Positions 21,978 to 35,115 of a DNA stretch of 64,000 bases are shown one piece after another (position 1 is the first letter of the stretch; each line of letters opens with the position of its first letter). The position numbers and the translations under genes were made by a program. Origin of the DNA: Morinoia aosen (Eukaryota; Arthropoda; Malacostraca; Amphipoda; Talitridae); assembly GCA_030386875.1 (NCBI GenBank), contig CM059556.1, positions 41,580,964-41,644,963 of the forward strand. The letters are read 5' to 3'. A model generated the notes under the pieces. It was not told where the DNA came from. It saw nothing but the letters and a program-made list of their open reading frames with translations, and did not search any database.

Positions 21978-23481
21978 TGTAGCAGTCGCTACAAAACTGT
22001 ATCATATCATTAAAATTTCTCATTGACATTTAAATAACATAATTAATTGGCATAAACTATCTTACTTTAAATTATTACTAATAATTCTCTAATTATAATT
22101 ATTATTCTTAATGTGTTTGTATAAATCACAAAAATATTAAAGAATACCAAACACTCGCTAGCGTAAACCTAGGCGTTGTGGCATCATTCCAGTCACGCGC
22201 CTCCTAGCCTCATTTCGTGCCGTGATTAGGAGTTGTGAAGAGCTCGTCGCGTAAGTAGAAATAAGTACTTTTAATTCAGTGTTAGATTTAAACTCACAAT
22301 GGTGAATGTGTTCCTTAGTAGTTCCTAAGTACTTTTTATGTGTTTTTAGCATTTCTTAGCTGTTCTCGTTAGTGGCGTTGGCCTGTTGTTTAAGGTGTTC
22401 AGTATTTCCTTTATAGTCAGCACGGTGTACAGTGTTATTGCTACCTTGGGGGTTTCGTAAAATAGTGTGAGACTCCTTGTGCCAGAAACATTGGTTATGG
22501 CGCCATATGGACGTATTATAAATTTACCAGGATTGATATGATGATCGCTGGCTAAAAATTATACGCCCGATCGCGTACAAAATGGCGCATGTAGTTTCTC
22601 CTGGTATGTCTAACCTTTTACGATTTTTGATGCAAAATTGCTTCTCGTTTCTGTCCGGCTTATAATGAAGTTGGTAGATTAGTAAAAGGGTGTTTTGCCG
22701 GCATGTTTCGTCTGTCCTTCTTCTATTGTTTGAGCTTAAAAGAGAAATAAAACGCTGACGGAAATCATTTGAAAGAACTCAGGGTTTCCCCGTGATGTGA
22801 ACTTAAAGCTTGCTGGGAAACAGTGTTGGGGGTTTCTTTGTGTGTTTTTCCGTGGATATTGTCATCCAGCGTCCTTGAATATTTCCAGATTCTCCGACGC
22901 CGTCAAACACCGCACCTACCATTAACACAAATCCCTGGGCCTTGATCTTAAATTATTATCCCGATTACGATCTATCACCGCCTCCAGTCACGATACCAGT
23001 AATATAACTCACCTGCTCAAATTCAGCAGGCATTGCCCACATATAGAGACGCACCTATCTGTTAGGTTCGGCCGTGGGTATAGCCAAACCTAAACATAAA
23101 ACGATAAGTATTTGATAACCATGAGAAGGGTAATGAGGCACTCTGGAAAAATCAGCTTTTCTTTGTGGTTTATTTGAAGGAGCCGGAACGGACCACCGAG
23201 TCTTGAGCAACTGAAGAACTTGGCTGAAGATGGTTCGCAGTCCGGGCAGGCGGAAGGCTCCTGGAGAAGTGCTGAAGTCGACAGTGTGGGTGTTGTTTGA
23301 AAGTGATCTTAACCCAATTTATAAGACTTAGAAAAGACCCGTGACGTTGGTAGTGTCAATTTAATTGAGTTGATGCCAGGCAGGGCGACTCAAGTTGAGG
23401 AAAATTGAGATGAGTTAAGTAGTGTTAAGGCCCAAACAAGCGAGACAAAACGAGGCCCAAGGCAAGGTAAATCCTGGTAAG

Positions 23482-25011
23482 TGTGCTGCCTTCGCAGCAA
23501 TTTAGGAAATTTCTATTTTCAAACAGCGGTAGAAAATTTGTGCCTTCGAATATCGAGGGAACCAGTCCGCACGTTCACTCGTTTTCCGGAAACGCTCTCT
23601 TCCGGTACATTAGGTATTTAAACTCTGCGAGCTGAGTAGAGGCCGCCAGTTGTGTTGAAGTAGTGTGTAGACTCCAGAGAAGGAAATGTAAGTAAAGAGT
23701 GCTAAATATTAAGTGCATTGGGTCCCTATAGATGTCTGTTTTGTGTCTCCTACTAGACAGTGAATTCTTAGGTCCTAGAAAAGCTAAAAGATTTCAGGGG
23801 ATGTTAGAATGTGTGCTGTCACAGTTTTTCTGTTTGTGCTTTTACAATTCTAGATACTGATTCTTCATTCGCGGTGCCAATATAATGTAGTGCTGTGTTT
23901 ACCTATTTGTACCTGGCTCAAATTGTCTAGTGGTATTGCCCTGTGTTGGACAGGGTTGTGAGACTTTCTTGCAAACACTCAGTCATGTTTTGATTATATT
24001 GTTGAGCCTGATTTGTTCTGTGCTTGTCAGTGCTACTTAATTTATTTGCTGGAATTCACAGCTGGATTCATTGTGCTCAGTTGTTGATTTGATCTAAACA
24101 CATTGCATTATATAGATCCTTGTTATCATTCACGATTAATGTTAGTGGATTTAAACTCTGGTATTTGGACTCTAGAATTGTGTAATTCCTCACTCAAGTT
24201 GCTATTTTACCAGTCTGTAGAGTGTGGTGGTTTTTGCCTATTTTTATTTGTGTGATTTTTACTGTGCTGCGGATATTTTATATTGCCTGGTTGATGACGT
24301 GTTCATGCCTGTTAGGTAACTATTTACTTGTTCAGAGGTGTCTAAGTGTGCCCCCTTGTTCACTTATTAACCACCTTTGTAGATGGGTGTGTTTTAACTA
24401 TGCCCAGGTGGTACTATAGATTGATAGATTTTTGTGACTAGTCATGTGAGTCAGAAACAACTCAAGTTGTCAGGCACTGTTTACGTAGGAATAGCTGTGT
24501 AACTTTAGTTCAGCGTCTACCGGGTTGGACATGCATTTTTATATGGGAATAGCCGTGTAACTTCAATTCAGCATCTACCTGGTTGGACATTAGTGTGTAG
24601 AGCCTACTGCCTGACCTTAGTATTTAATGAGGGCCTCATTAGGTTGACTGGTTATATCTGATTGTGCCATTGGGATGCTCGTATGAAAATTGTACTAAGT
24701 CTCGCCAATGATTTGGGTGTTGAATGGGCCGCTGAAGTATTACCCGTGTTCTCTGAATTAGATTTTCTTGTGCCAGTGATGCAGCTCTGCCCCAATTTTT
24801 GCGTCCTTATTTTCTGGTTTGCCCTCTGAATCACTTTTAGATATGCAATCTCTAAAAACTGTATATTTTTTGTATTACTTTTGTGCTAACTAGACCTTTC
24901 TATTTCAGGAAAATTTAGGTACAATAAATGGCTGCTTAAGACAAGTTTTGCATCATCCGTGGACTTTTCTGAACCTTCCCCTCGTCGATAGAAATTGTTG
25001 AGGCAGTCACA
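23482..25011 (+). mobile_element. solo LTR with 5-bp TSD
   Basis: Ends TGTGCTGCC...GGCAGTCACA are flanked by GTAAG (23477-23481 and 25012-25016). Inside are a TATTTAA box at 23615-23621 and AATAAA at 24923-24928. Between them are a strong donor (GTAAGT, 23688) and an acceptor (TTTCTATTTCAG, to 24908). The family is not settled; a 5-bp TSD fits BEL/Pao or Copia, and it shares no sequence with the BEL-type LTR at 36542. Confidence 0.75.
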
Positions 25012-25016
25012 GTAAG

Positions 25017-25368
25017 TTAAGGCCAGTTAAGGTAGGGCCAGTTCAGGTAAGGCCAGTTCAGGTAAGGCCAGTTCAGGTAAGGCCAGTTCAGGTAAGGCCA
25101 GTTCAGGTAAGGCCAGTTAAGGTAAGGCCAGTTCAGGTAAGGCCAGTTAAGGTAAGGCCAGTTCAGGTAAGGCCAGTTCAGGTAAGGCCAGTTAAGGTAA
25201 GGCCAGTTCAGGTAAGGCCAGTTCAGGTAAGGCCAGTTCAGGTAAGGCCAGTTAAGGTAAGGCCAGTTCAGGTAAGGCCAGTTAAGGTAAGGCCAGTTCA
25301 GGTAAGGCGAGTTCAGGTAAGGCCAGTTAAGGTAAGGCCAGTTCAGGTAAGGCCAGTTAAGGTAAAGC
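25017..25368 (-). repeat. 15-bp minisatellite inside LTR-2, about 23 units
   Basis: Units are GGCCAGTTCAGGTAA with a common variant GGCCAGTTAAGGTAA. On the minus strand they translate as WPYLN repeats because 15 is a multiple of 3; this is not evidence of a gene. LTR-D has a degenerate cousin (AAGGCCAAGCTA-type units) at about 61621-61735 in the equivalent place, so the position is expansion-prone. Confidence 0.95.
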
Positions 25369-26698
25369 CCAAAGCAAGGACCAAAACTAATCCCAGAAAG
25401 GTAGTGCCATGAAAGAGGCCCAGGGGAAAACTGGTGTGTGGCGTTGGTGATGACGTTGAGGTCTGCAAAAAGACGAACGCTGGATGAGCAGTCCAAGGAG
25501 ACATCAAGGAAAATTTTACCACTGACAGTCCCCAACATCGTAAATGATAAACTCCCACAACGGAGAACTCTGAGAAGTCCTACAGATCCGACACGAGCTA
25601 ATTTAATAACTCTCTCTTAGTCAAGCTCGAAAGTAGGATAGAATCAATTTAGAAACTCTTGTACGACTGCTCTTGCTGTAAATGCAAAGGCATGAAATTT
25701 AAGAGTTTTTGGTAATAACTACTTGTGATTTTGAAAGAGTAACAATATCGGTAATTCCATTTTGTGGAATTATGGCAAATTTCGTGTGACTAAATAACGC
25801 GTGATTTATGCAGCAGAAAGAAAAGAAATACGGCAACTAAATAATTGCATAGAATGAAAATTAATGCTTCTTTAGTACTCTAGAACATCTCTATAACTGT
25901 ACGAGAAATAACAGAGAAAAATCCTAAAGTTCATTGAAATAAATCGTACTGAAAATCACTGATAAATATCATTTGCAATAATAAAAAATAAGGAATAATA
26001 TCTACACTGAGAAAAAAAAACACTAAACGTGTTTGCTTGCAGAGAAGGAAAATATGCGCAAAACAAAACATGAAAATCAAGGTGACGATGACCCGGCGGT
26101 TTTACGCGTCGCCATTTTGCAATCAACCGCCGGCATACATCGTGCGCATTCACGAAGGCAGATGCTAGTATGCATTTTTGTCGCAAGAATAAGAAGAATT
26201 GATTTAAATTTGTTGATAGTGATTTATATTGAAATAAGTGCGATTAAACGCAAGATTTAAGGAGTATGAAAGATATATATAAAATAAGACTAAAACTTTA
26301 GCAGGCATATGCATGAATAATCTGCGTACTCTATTAATTCGTACGAAATTATTAAAAGGCATTCCCACTGATTATTTCACGTCGAAACACACTCAGAAAA
26401 CTACTGCTAACTATGTTTGTGAAAAAGAATCTTATTCCAAATGCTTAAACACAGGAAATGAATCGTGAAACGCAAATTTATACGTTTTGTCACGTCGAGG
26501 TAGCACTCGAAAATGAACATGCTAGTCTAAGAATTTAACACTATTTTAAAGTTTCCCTACATCACGACGATGAACAGATCCTTAAGTTAATCACCATGCA
26601 CACAGGGAATTTACACTTGTATACATTACCAGGTTACTTCTTTCTTATTTAAACACTAAATATCTTCCACTTACACGAACGCGGTATGCAAGAGCTAG

Positions 26699-29600
26699 TG
26701 TAGCGAACCTTCGGCACGCAACTCAGTATAAATTTCGGAAATTCTCAAAATGATCATTAAAAAATACAGTAAAATAAATCCAACCATCAGAATAAAATTC
26801 ATTACGGAATTAATTACCTTCTAACCTCAATTCTATTAAAATTGTGCACTGAAAAATTCATTCTCTAAGAAATCACTTTTTCGTTGTAACGAAACCCTCC
26901 ATGACGCTGTGTAGGCAACATTCTCACTCGAACTAGCGCCACTCGTACCAAGTCATTGAAAGTGTGTGCACCGCGTGTTTTCTCTGGTGAGAATTAAAGT
27001 ATTGTGTGTGACTTTGCTGTTCTACGGGTAACTATATTTATTTATGATTTGTAAATCGTCAATAATTTTATTGTGTATGTAGTAAGAAAATTGCCTAAAT
27101 TTTCCAGAGTGCTAAACGATTAGGATTCCCTTGCCAGAACGTGGGTTCTCCACAGGCCATTTTTCCTTGTGGATTGTTGTATATCCTACCTTAAAGTTTT
27201 AGCAAACAATTCACTATAGAATGTAAAGCCATTTTTAGGGAGTTTTCCCCTTTTTGTTCTTAAAATAATTCAATTTCAACTTTTCTATATGATGGCATTT
27301 TATTCAGGCTAGAAATTCTCCTTTTCTTAAAATGATTTTTTTGTCAAACATTTCAGTGTGATATTATTCCTCTCAAGGTTAGGATTTCTCCTTTGTATCA
27401 AAAATAATTTATCATGCCAAAATTCAGTATGGTGTTTGTTTATCAAGCTAGAATTTCCTTTTCTTTGTCTAAAATATTTTTGGGCCAATATTTCAAAATG
27501 TGTTATGTTTTATCAAGTTAGGCTAGCACCAATTAATTTTAGTCACAGATGTATTTTTCTGAATGCATCTAGTCCTGCATCAATTACCAATTATTGCCCC
27601 CAACTGTGTTTCTAAATTAAATTAGGGAGATAATCAATTAGAAAAACACAAATAATTCTTGATTCTGAAGAATAGATAGTTAGTAAATTTAATTAAATAG
27701 TCATTGTACATTGTTGATTTCAGTTAGGAAAAACTGGAAACATGAGTTTCTAGCTCAATTGCATTTAGCAAATGCTGTAGATTTTTTTTTACCATAATCG
27801 ATTAATTAAGTGAGACCTAGGCTCCAGTGTTACTGCTTATGCCACCTTAGTTTGTCCAGGCAAAGTTGCTGATGTGTTCAAGCCTCTAATCAATTGAATT
27901 GTAACAATCTATTGACCACCCATGGTCTCATTAGGGTTTTTGCCATCTCTTGTGTGTTTCAGTTGTAATTAATTGTGCTCTCAAGTTTTGTATGTTTATT
28001 AAGTCAGATCTATTTAATTTGTGGAATTCCCTTGAATTTTAGTCAATGTTTAAATGTCATATCTTGGGAAATGAAGCCATGATAGGTTATTTACACAATA
28101 GAGATTGTATCCTCGGTAGTTACTTACCTCAAGTCGAGTCACATAAATAATCATTCTTTCCTGATCATTAACTGTAGCAAGAATTCCTATCATAATCACT
28201 TTAGTGACAACTCTTACTATTGATTTTTGGTTAGGTCAATTTGTGTATATAAAAATGTTAATAATTAGTCGTTACCTGATTTAGCTAAACTAGGGTAATT
28301 ATGCTTACCTCGGAAAGTCTCCGAATATTCTAAATTCCCAACTCCTGGAAATTCTAATCCAGAGATCATCCAACTATCTGATTTGGGGGTTAAATTTAGT
28401 TTAACCAGTAATTGGTCGCCCTCAACTGTAGCTACCTGTTCCTTTGACCTCTTGGCAATGCCGGCTACCTCCAGTGGTTGTTGTCATTATAACTCATAGG
28501 ATGCCTAATACTATTATAAAATGGGTATCCTCATGATCAATGTTTTCTAAACCCTTCTTGTGCTCTGATCCTCCTCCTCATCTACCAATTCTGTGCACTT
28601 TGTGCATAGATTCCGCGTTCCCTCTAACCTTTTCAAATGGTGCCTTCCTCTCTCCTCTCGTAGGACACCTTTCATTCCTCATATAATAATAAATAATAAC
28701 AATAATTAGACTGCACGTGCCCTCTCTGGCACAATTCCTAGCTTAAGTCAAGTAATCTGTATGACAATTCTAGCCTTAGTTATGACCAATACAGCCAGCC
28801 CTCGATGGCGGCTTAGCGTAAACGTTCGAATTAAACACTGCCAACTCTTAAGATACTCATTGTAAATAGCAGTCAAAGCGTGATTATTGGGAGGCAGAAG
28901 CCTTTAATATTAATGAAGACAAACTAACTTACATTGCCTACCCAGTAATATTCTTATCTCATGTATCAATCTTGCACTCCAATCCGGAGATGATCGTACA
29001 CGACGCGTCACGATTAATAGTACCCGGAGAATACTAGTTGGGAAAATAAGGGCATGTAGGGAGATTCATGATTGTCCTTACGAGTACTTATTGTTGCGAC
29101 TGCCTCGCCCTTGTTCAGGCGCCAGAATTGGGCCGAGGCACCCGCATATAATCCTCTATTTGAGGCAATCCTGTAATTCAGCAGTAAAGCTCGCAGCCTG
29201 GCTTGCGTAGCGACTGTCTCTCCTTGTGTTATCATGCTTGAACAAGTAACCCAAACTAATCTCCCGTACAGAAGATCCTGGGAGGCCGACACACAAACAA
29301 TCACCTCCAACATTCAATCAACATCACTCAAAACTCTGTTCGCCACACGGCAATCAATTCAACTAAGCCACACGGCTACCAATCAACCACCAAAAGCCTC
29401 AAGGCACTAGCAGAAAATAACTACCTCCTTCATATACTCTTAATATCAAACTGTTACCGCACCTGCGGAATATTACACTAACAAATCCACTCTCGCCGGG
29501 ATCCACCCCGGATGCCCTCGAGCCGCGGCACCTGCTGAAGCCCGGCTACCCACTGGACCTGGATCCCCTTCCTCAAGAAGTGGACACCCCTACTGCTGCC

Positions 29601-29914
29601 GTAGTCACGGCACTCAGAGTCGTCAAAATAAAAACCGAGGCGAGAGTATTCAGTTCCGTCATTATCCTGCAGAGGTCAATAGTGCAAGTGAGAAAATAGA
29701 TGCCAGGAAGGCAACTCGAATTACCCAAACAGAAACCCCTTCTGAGTCAGATTCATTCATTTGTTATCAATTAAGTGTGCTCTACACCGAGCACTGGTGG
29801 CCCTTAAAATTAATAATACACCCTCCTAGTTACTTGAGAAATTCCCTCGCTATTACGCCTTTGAAAATTCAAACTCAATTAGTTCCCCAACTTGGGAGAA
29901 GTCCAAAGTTCATA
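26699..29914 (+). repeat. 5' LTR of the non-coding LTR element
   Basis: Uninterrupted 3,216-bp LTR. It holds a piece of the SINE-like family at about 28585-28690, plus strand. At 29804-29807 it still has the single TTAA into which a MITE went in the partner LTR. Confidence 0.8.
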
Positions 29915-31073
29915 TTGGTGACTATTAATAGCATTAATACCAGAGTGTTTTTCACTTGCACAGTTGTCCTTTGTGGGTTGATGAGCGCATGCCAGTGCTG
30001 TCGACTTCTGTTGATGGTTGTCTTGAAGGAGGAAGTACTCTGCTCCTCATTATTCAGTAGTCAAACATAGCATTTCCTCCCTAAACTCTTCCCTAATAAT
30101 AAGTTATTGCTACTGCAGCCTATACTAACAAATTCTTCATGTTTTTCAATTGCTACTGAAGCCACCTTTTTACAAAACTCTTCATGCATTTCCATTGCTA
30201 CTGAAGCAACACAACAGGAGACCTTTTTAGGATAACTTCCATTGCTACTGAAGCTCATAACTAATTACCTTCGCAATTTCCATTGCTACTGCAGCACCAT
30301 TGCTACTGAAGCACAAAAGTAAACAGAATGTCTGTGTGTGAAACACTACCTTGCCATCCTGAGCAACTTACGGATATAAAAGAACGGCCGTCTGCAGACC
30401 GGTTGTCCTTAATAGTTATCCGTACCCCATACGGGTACGAAATGCTCAGCGCAAATATTTCACCTTCACTTGACTAAGTCTTTCCTGATATCCCATTTTT
30501 GTATGGCTGCCTGGCCGGTGTGCTGTAGCCTTGGGGACGCCTGAGGAGCACGCACGTTGCCTAGGGAGGCTGTACAAACGACTCACGTCGCACAATTGCC
30601 GCTGTAACCGGCATAGGTGTTTTGGGAAAGAAGGAACTGATTTTTCTTTACTATGGCATACTATAAAAAACCTAGACTGCGACTTCGCATCAGGTCAACA
30701 CCTGTCGAGCCAACGAATTCGTACGTCTTAGTTCGCTTTGAATATTCTAAAACGATGGAAGTCGACCAATCCTAGATTCCACGTTACACCGTTCAAAGAA
30801 CGCAGTCGGAATCAGGAATTCGGGCGCCTCCATTTCGGCGGATACTCTGGCACCGTATGCCCAGTGATGCTAACCCCACAGATTTCGTATGGTCCCAGTT
30901 CGGGATCCGAGCTGAAACTTTCATAGTTCCACAGTTAACCTTCCACTATTTTCATCTATTTTCTTCTGTCAAAGCATCTTTTGGAATCTCTCCTTCGTAT
31001 TTCTGACTTGCACTTTACAAGTAACAGCTTCACTGTTACCAGACCTTTCGGTCTCCATTGGGGGGAGGGTAGC
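29915..31073 (+). other. interior of the non-coding LTR element
   Basis: No gag or pol similarity. About 30100-30315 holds six spaced copies of a 15-base word (CATTGCTACTGAAGC, or with GCAGC). Hairpins are CGTACCC/GGGTACG near 30421 and GTAACAG/CTGTTAC at 31021-31039, the latter just before the purine tract. Candidate roles such as packaging or dimerisation signals are inference. Confidence 0.55.
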
Positions 31074-34000
31074 TGTAGCGAACCTTCGGCACGCAACTCA
31101 GTATAAATTTCGGAAATTCTCAAAATGATCATTAAAAAATTCAGTAAAATAAATCCAACCATCAGAATAAAATTCATTACGGAATTAATTACCTTCTATC
31201 CTCAATTCTATTAAAATTGTGCACTGAAAAATTCATTCTCTAAGAAATCACTTTTTCGTTGTAACGAAACCCTCCATGACGCTGTGTAGGCAACATTCTC
31301 ACTCGAACTAGCGCCACTCGTACCAAGTCATTGAAAGTGTGTGCACCGCGTGTTTTCTCTGGTGAGAATTAAAGTATTGTGTGTGACTTTGCGGTTCTAC
31401 GGGTAACTATATTTATTTATGATTTGTAAATCGTCAATAATTTTATTGTGTATGTAGTAAGAAAATTGCCTAAATTTTCCAGAGTGCTAAACGATTAGGA
31501 TTCCCTTGCCAGAACGTGGGTTCTCCACAGGCCATTTTTCCTTGTGGATTGTTGTATATCCTACCTTAAAGTTTTAGCAAACAATTCACTATAGAATGTA
31601 AAGCCATTTTTAGGGAGTTTTCCCCTTTTTGTTCTTAAAATAATTCAATTTCAACTTTTCTATATGATGGCATTTTATTCAGGCTAGAAATTCTCCTTTT
31701 CTTAAAATGATTTTTTGTCAAACATTTCAGTGTGATATTATTCCTCTCAAGGTTAGGATTTCTCCTTTGTATCAAAAATAATTTATCATGCCAAAATTCA
31801 GTATGGTGTTTGTTTATCAAGCTAGAATTTCCTTTTCTTTGTCTAAAATATTTTTGGGCCAATATTTCAAAATGTGTTATGTTTTATCAAGTTAGGCTAG
31901 CACCAATTAATTTTAGTCACAGATGTATTTTTCTGAATGCATCTAGTCCTGCATCAATTACCAATTATTGCCCCCAACTGTGTTTCTAAATTAAATTAGA
32001 GAGATAATCAATTAGAAAAACACAAATAATTCTTGATTCTGAAGAATAGATAGTTAGTAAATTTAATTAAATAGTCATTGTACATTGTTGATTTCAGTTA
32101 GGAAAAACTGGAAACATGAGTTTCTAGCTCAATTGCATTTAGCAAATGCTGTAGATTTTTTTTACCATAATCGATTAATTAAGTGAGACCTAGGCTCCAG
32201 TGTTACTGCTTATGCCACCTTAGTTTGTCCAGGCAAAGTTGCTGATGTGTTCAAGCCTCTAATCAATTGAATTGTAACAATCTATTGACCACCCATGGTC
32301 TCATTAGGGTTTTTGCCATCTCTTGTGTGTTGCAGTTGTAATTAATTGTGCTCTCAAGTTTTGTATGTTTATTAAGTCAGATCTATTTAATTTGTGGAAT
32401 TCCCTTGAATTTTAGTCAATGTTTAAATGTCATATCTTGGGAAATGAAGCCATGATAGGTTATTTACACAATAGAGATTGTATCCTCGGTAGTTACTTAC
32501 CTCAAGTCGAGTCACATAAATAATCATTCTTTCCTGATCATTAACTGTAGCAAGAATTCCTATCATAATCACTTTAGTGACAACTCTTACTATTGATTTT
32601 TGGTTAGGTCAATTTGTGTATATAAAAATGTTAATAATTAGTCGTTACCTGATTTAGCTAAACTAGGGTAATTATGCTTACCTCGGAAAGTCTCCGAATA
32701 TTCTAAATTCCCAACTCCTGGAAATTCTAATCCAGAGATCATCCAACTATCTGATTTGGGGGTTAAATTTAGTTTAACCAGTAATTGGTCGCCCTCAACT
32801 GTAGCTACCTGTTCCTTTGACCTCTTGGCAATGCCGGCTACCTCCAGTGGTTGTTGTCATTATAACTCATAGGATGCCTAATACTATTATAAAATGGGTA
32901 TCCTCATGATCAATGTTTTCTAAACCCTTCTTGTGCTCTGATCCTCCTCCTCATCTACCAATTCTGTGCACTTTGTGCATAGATTCCGCGTTCCCTCTAA
33001 CCTTTTCAAATGGTGCCTTCCTCTCTCCTCTCGTAGGACACCTTTCATTCCTCATATAATAATAAATAATAACAATAATTAGACTGCACGTGCCCTCTCT
33101 GGCACAATTCCTAGCTTAAGTCAAGTAATCTGTATGACAATTCTAGCCTTAGTTATGACCAATACAGCCAGCCCTCGATGGCGGCTTAGCGTAAACGTTC
33201 GAATTAAACACTGCCAACTCTTAAGATACTCATTGTAAATAGCAGTCAAAGCGTGATTATTGGGAGGCAGAAGCCTTTAATATTAATGAAGACAAACTAA
33301 CTTACATTGCCTACCCAGTAATATTCTTATCTCATGTATCAATCTTGCACTCCAATCCGGAGATGATCGTACACGACGCGTCACGATTAATAGTACCCGG
33401 AGAATACTAGTTGGGAAAATAAGGGCATGTAGGGAGATTCATGATTGTCCTTACGAGTACTTATTGTTGCGACTGCCTCGCCCTTGTTCAGGCGCCAGAA
33501 TTGGGCCGAGGCACCCGCATATAATCCTCTATTTGAGGCAATCCTGTAATTCAGCAGTAAAGCTCGCAGCCTGGCTTGCGTAGCGACTGTCTCTCCTTGT
33601 GTTATCATGCTTGAACAAGTAACCCAAACTAATCTCCCGTACAGAAGATCCTGGGAGGCCGACACACAAACAATCACCTCCAACATTCAATCAACATCAC
33701 TCAAAACTCTGTTCGCCACACGGCAATCAATTCAACTAAGCCACACGGCTACCAATCAACCACCAAAAGCCTCAAGGCACTAGCAGAAAATAACTACCTC
33801 CTTCATATACTCTTAATATCAAACTGTTACCGCACCTGCGGAATATTACACTAACAAATCCACTCTCGCCGGGATCCACCCCGGATGCCCTCGAGCCGCG
33901 GCACCTGCTGAAGCCCGGCTACCCACTGGACCTGGATCCCCTTCCTCAAGAAGTGGACACCCCTACTGCTGCCGTAGTCACGGCACTCAGAGTCGTCAAA

Positions 34001-35115
34001 ATAAAAACCGAGGCGAGAGTATTCAGTTCCGTCATTATCCTGCAGAGGTCAATAGTGCAAGTGAGAAAATAGATGCCAGGAAGGCAACTCGAATTACCCA
34101 AACAGAAACCCCTTCTGAGTCAGATTCATTCATTTGTTATCAATTAAGTGTGCTCTACACCGAGCACTGGTGGCCCTTAACCCGCGCACGGTCGCGCATC
34201 CCTCAGAAAAGTAGTCAATTTACCCGCGTTACTCTGCCGTTCCCTGTTCACTTACCGTAATAGGCAGAGATGTAAAAATATGAAGTAATGAGTAAAAAAT
34301 GTTGCTTTACACTTTGATGTTGTCAGATTTTTGATAACTTGAACCGTTTCTTTGTAATATGTAGTCAAACTCCGTAGATTTTTGCACAACATTGCTTCAA
34401 AGAGATCAATGGCCATTTTTGTGTTTTGGGAACAATGTAATGTTTTTCACTGCTATTTTATGCAGAAAATCCTTCCAAACCTGCTGATGTTTTTATTTTT
34501 CCTCTACAACAATTAGAAAAAAAGTTATGACCATTTATGTCTACTAGGTGTTATCCATTCTTCGTTTTAGTTCCTACATAAATGCATGTTTGCATGTCTG
34601 GTTATATTACTGTAAGTATAGTGTTTCGAAACTTGTAATTTTCACACAATATGAATAAAATACTGCTCTGCACGCTACTGACTTCAGATTTGTCTTATTT
34701 GCCATTTTTGCGAAATAAGGCGAAATAAGGCCCTGAGTAGTTTCGCTGGTAACTGAGGCTGCCACTGACTGTTCGCACGCACACCCTCTCACGGTCGCCT
34801 CATTTACCACACTGACTGTGCTTACCCTTCCCAACTTCCAAGTGGTTGGAGCTCTGCCTTAACCCCCACAATGTGGGGGTTTCTGGCTCCAGCTGTGTAG
34901 CACTCGCTGAGACGATCATTTTGGTGTATAACAACTTGGGGTTATGCCTTACGTCTGGCAACCAGTGAGCCTGGTAAATGAGGCGACCAGTTACAGTGCG
35001 CGGGTTAAAATTAATAATACACCCTCCTAGTTACTTGAGAAATTCCCTCGCTATTACGCCTTTGAAAATTCAAACTCAATTAGTTCCCCAACTTGGGAGA
35101 AGTCCAAAGTTCATA
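31074..35115 (+). repeat. 3' LTR of the non-coding LTR element, with MITE
   Basis: Near-identical to 26699-29914 except for the 824-bp TTAA MITE at 34181-35004. The MITE therefore arrived after the LTR pair was formed. Confidence 0.8.
34181..35004. mobile_element. TTAA MITE (piggyBac-like ends)
   Basis: Ends CCCGCGCACGGTC and, inverted, CCCGCGCACTGTAAC. TTAA is at 34177-34180 and 35005-35008. The partner LTR is an empty site with one TTAA, which proves the boundaries. No coding capacity; AT-rich interior. Confidence 0.9.

Larger units (their letters stand above)
26699..35115 (+). mobile_element. 8.4-kb non-coding LTR element with 3.2-kb LTRs
   Basis: Two direct repeats (26699-29914 and 31074-35115) surround a 1,159-bp interior. 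TSD CTAG is at 26695-26698 and 35116-35119, and removing the element restores LTR-2. A primer-site-like TTGGTGACT follows the 5' LTR and a purine tract (TTGGGGGGAGGGTAGC) precedes the 3' LTR, giving plus orientation. There is no gag or pol. LTRs start TGTAGCGAACC and end TTCATA, not CA. About eight differences by eye between the LTRs, apart from the MITE, make it young. It must be mobilised in trans. Confidence 0.8.

Noticed and set aside
25017-25538. 173-codon minus-strand ORF made of WPYLN repeats
   Set aside because: It is the translation of a 15-bp minisatellite inside an LTR, continued into LTR sequence that is non-coding in all related copies.
27358-27615. 85-codon ORF repeated at 31732-31989, and 99-codon ORF at 29014-29313 repeated at 33387-33686
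   Set aside because: They are duplicated only because they lie in the LTR pair of the non-coding element. No family resemblance and no selection evidence.
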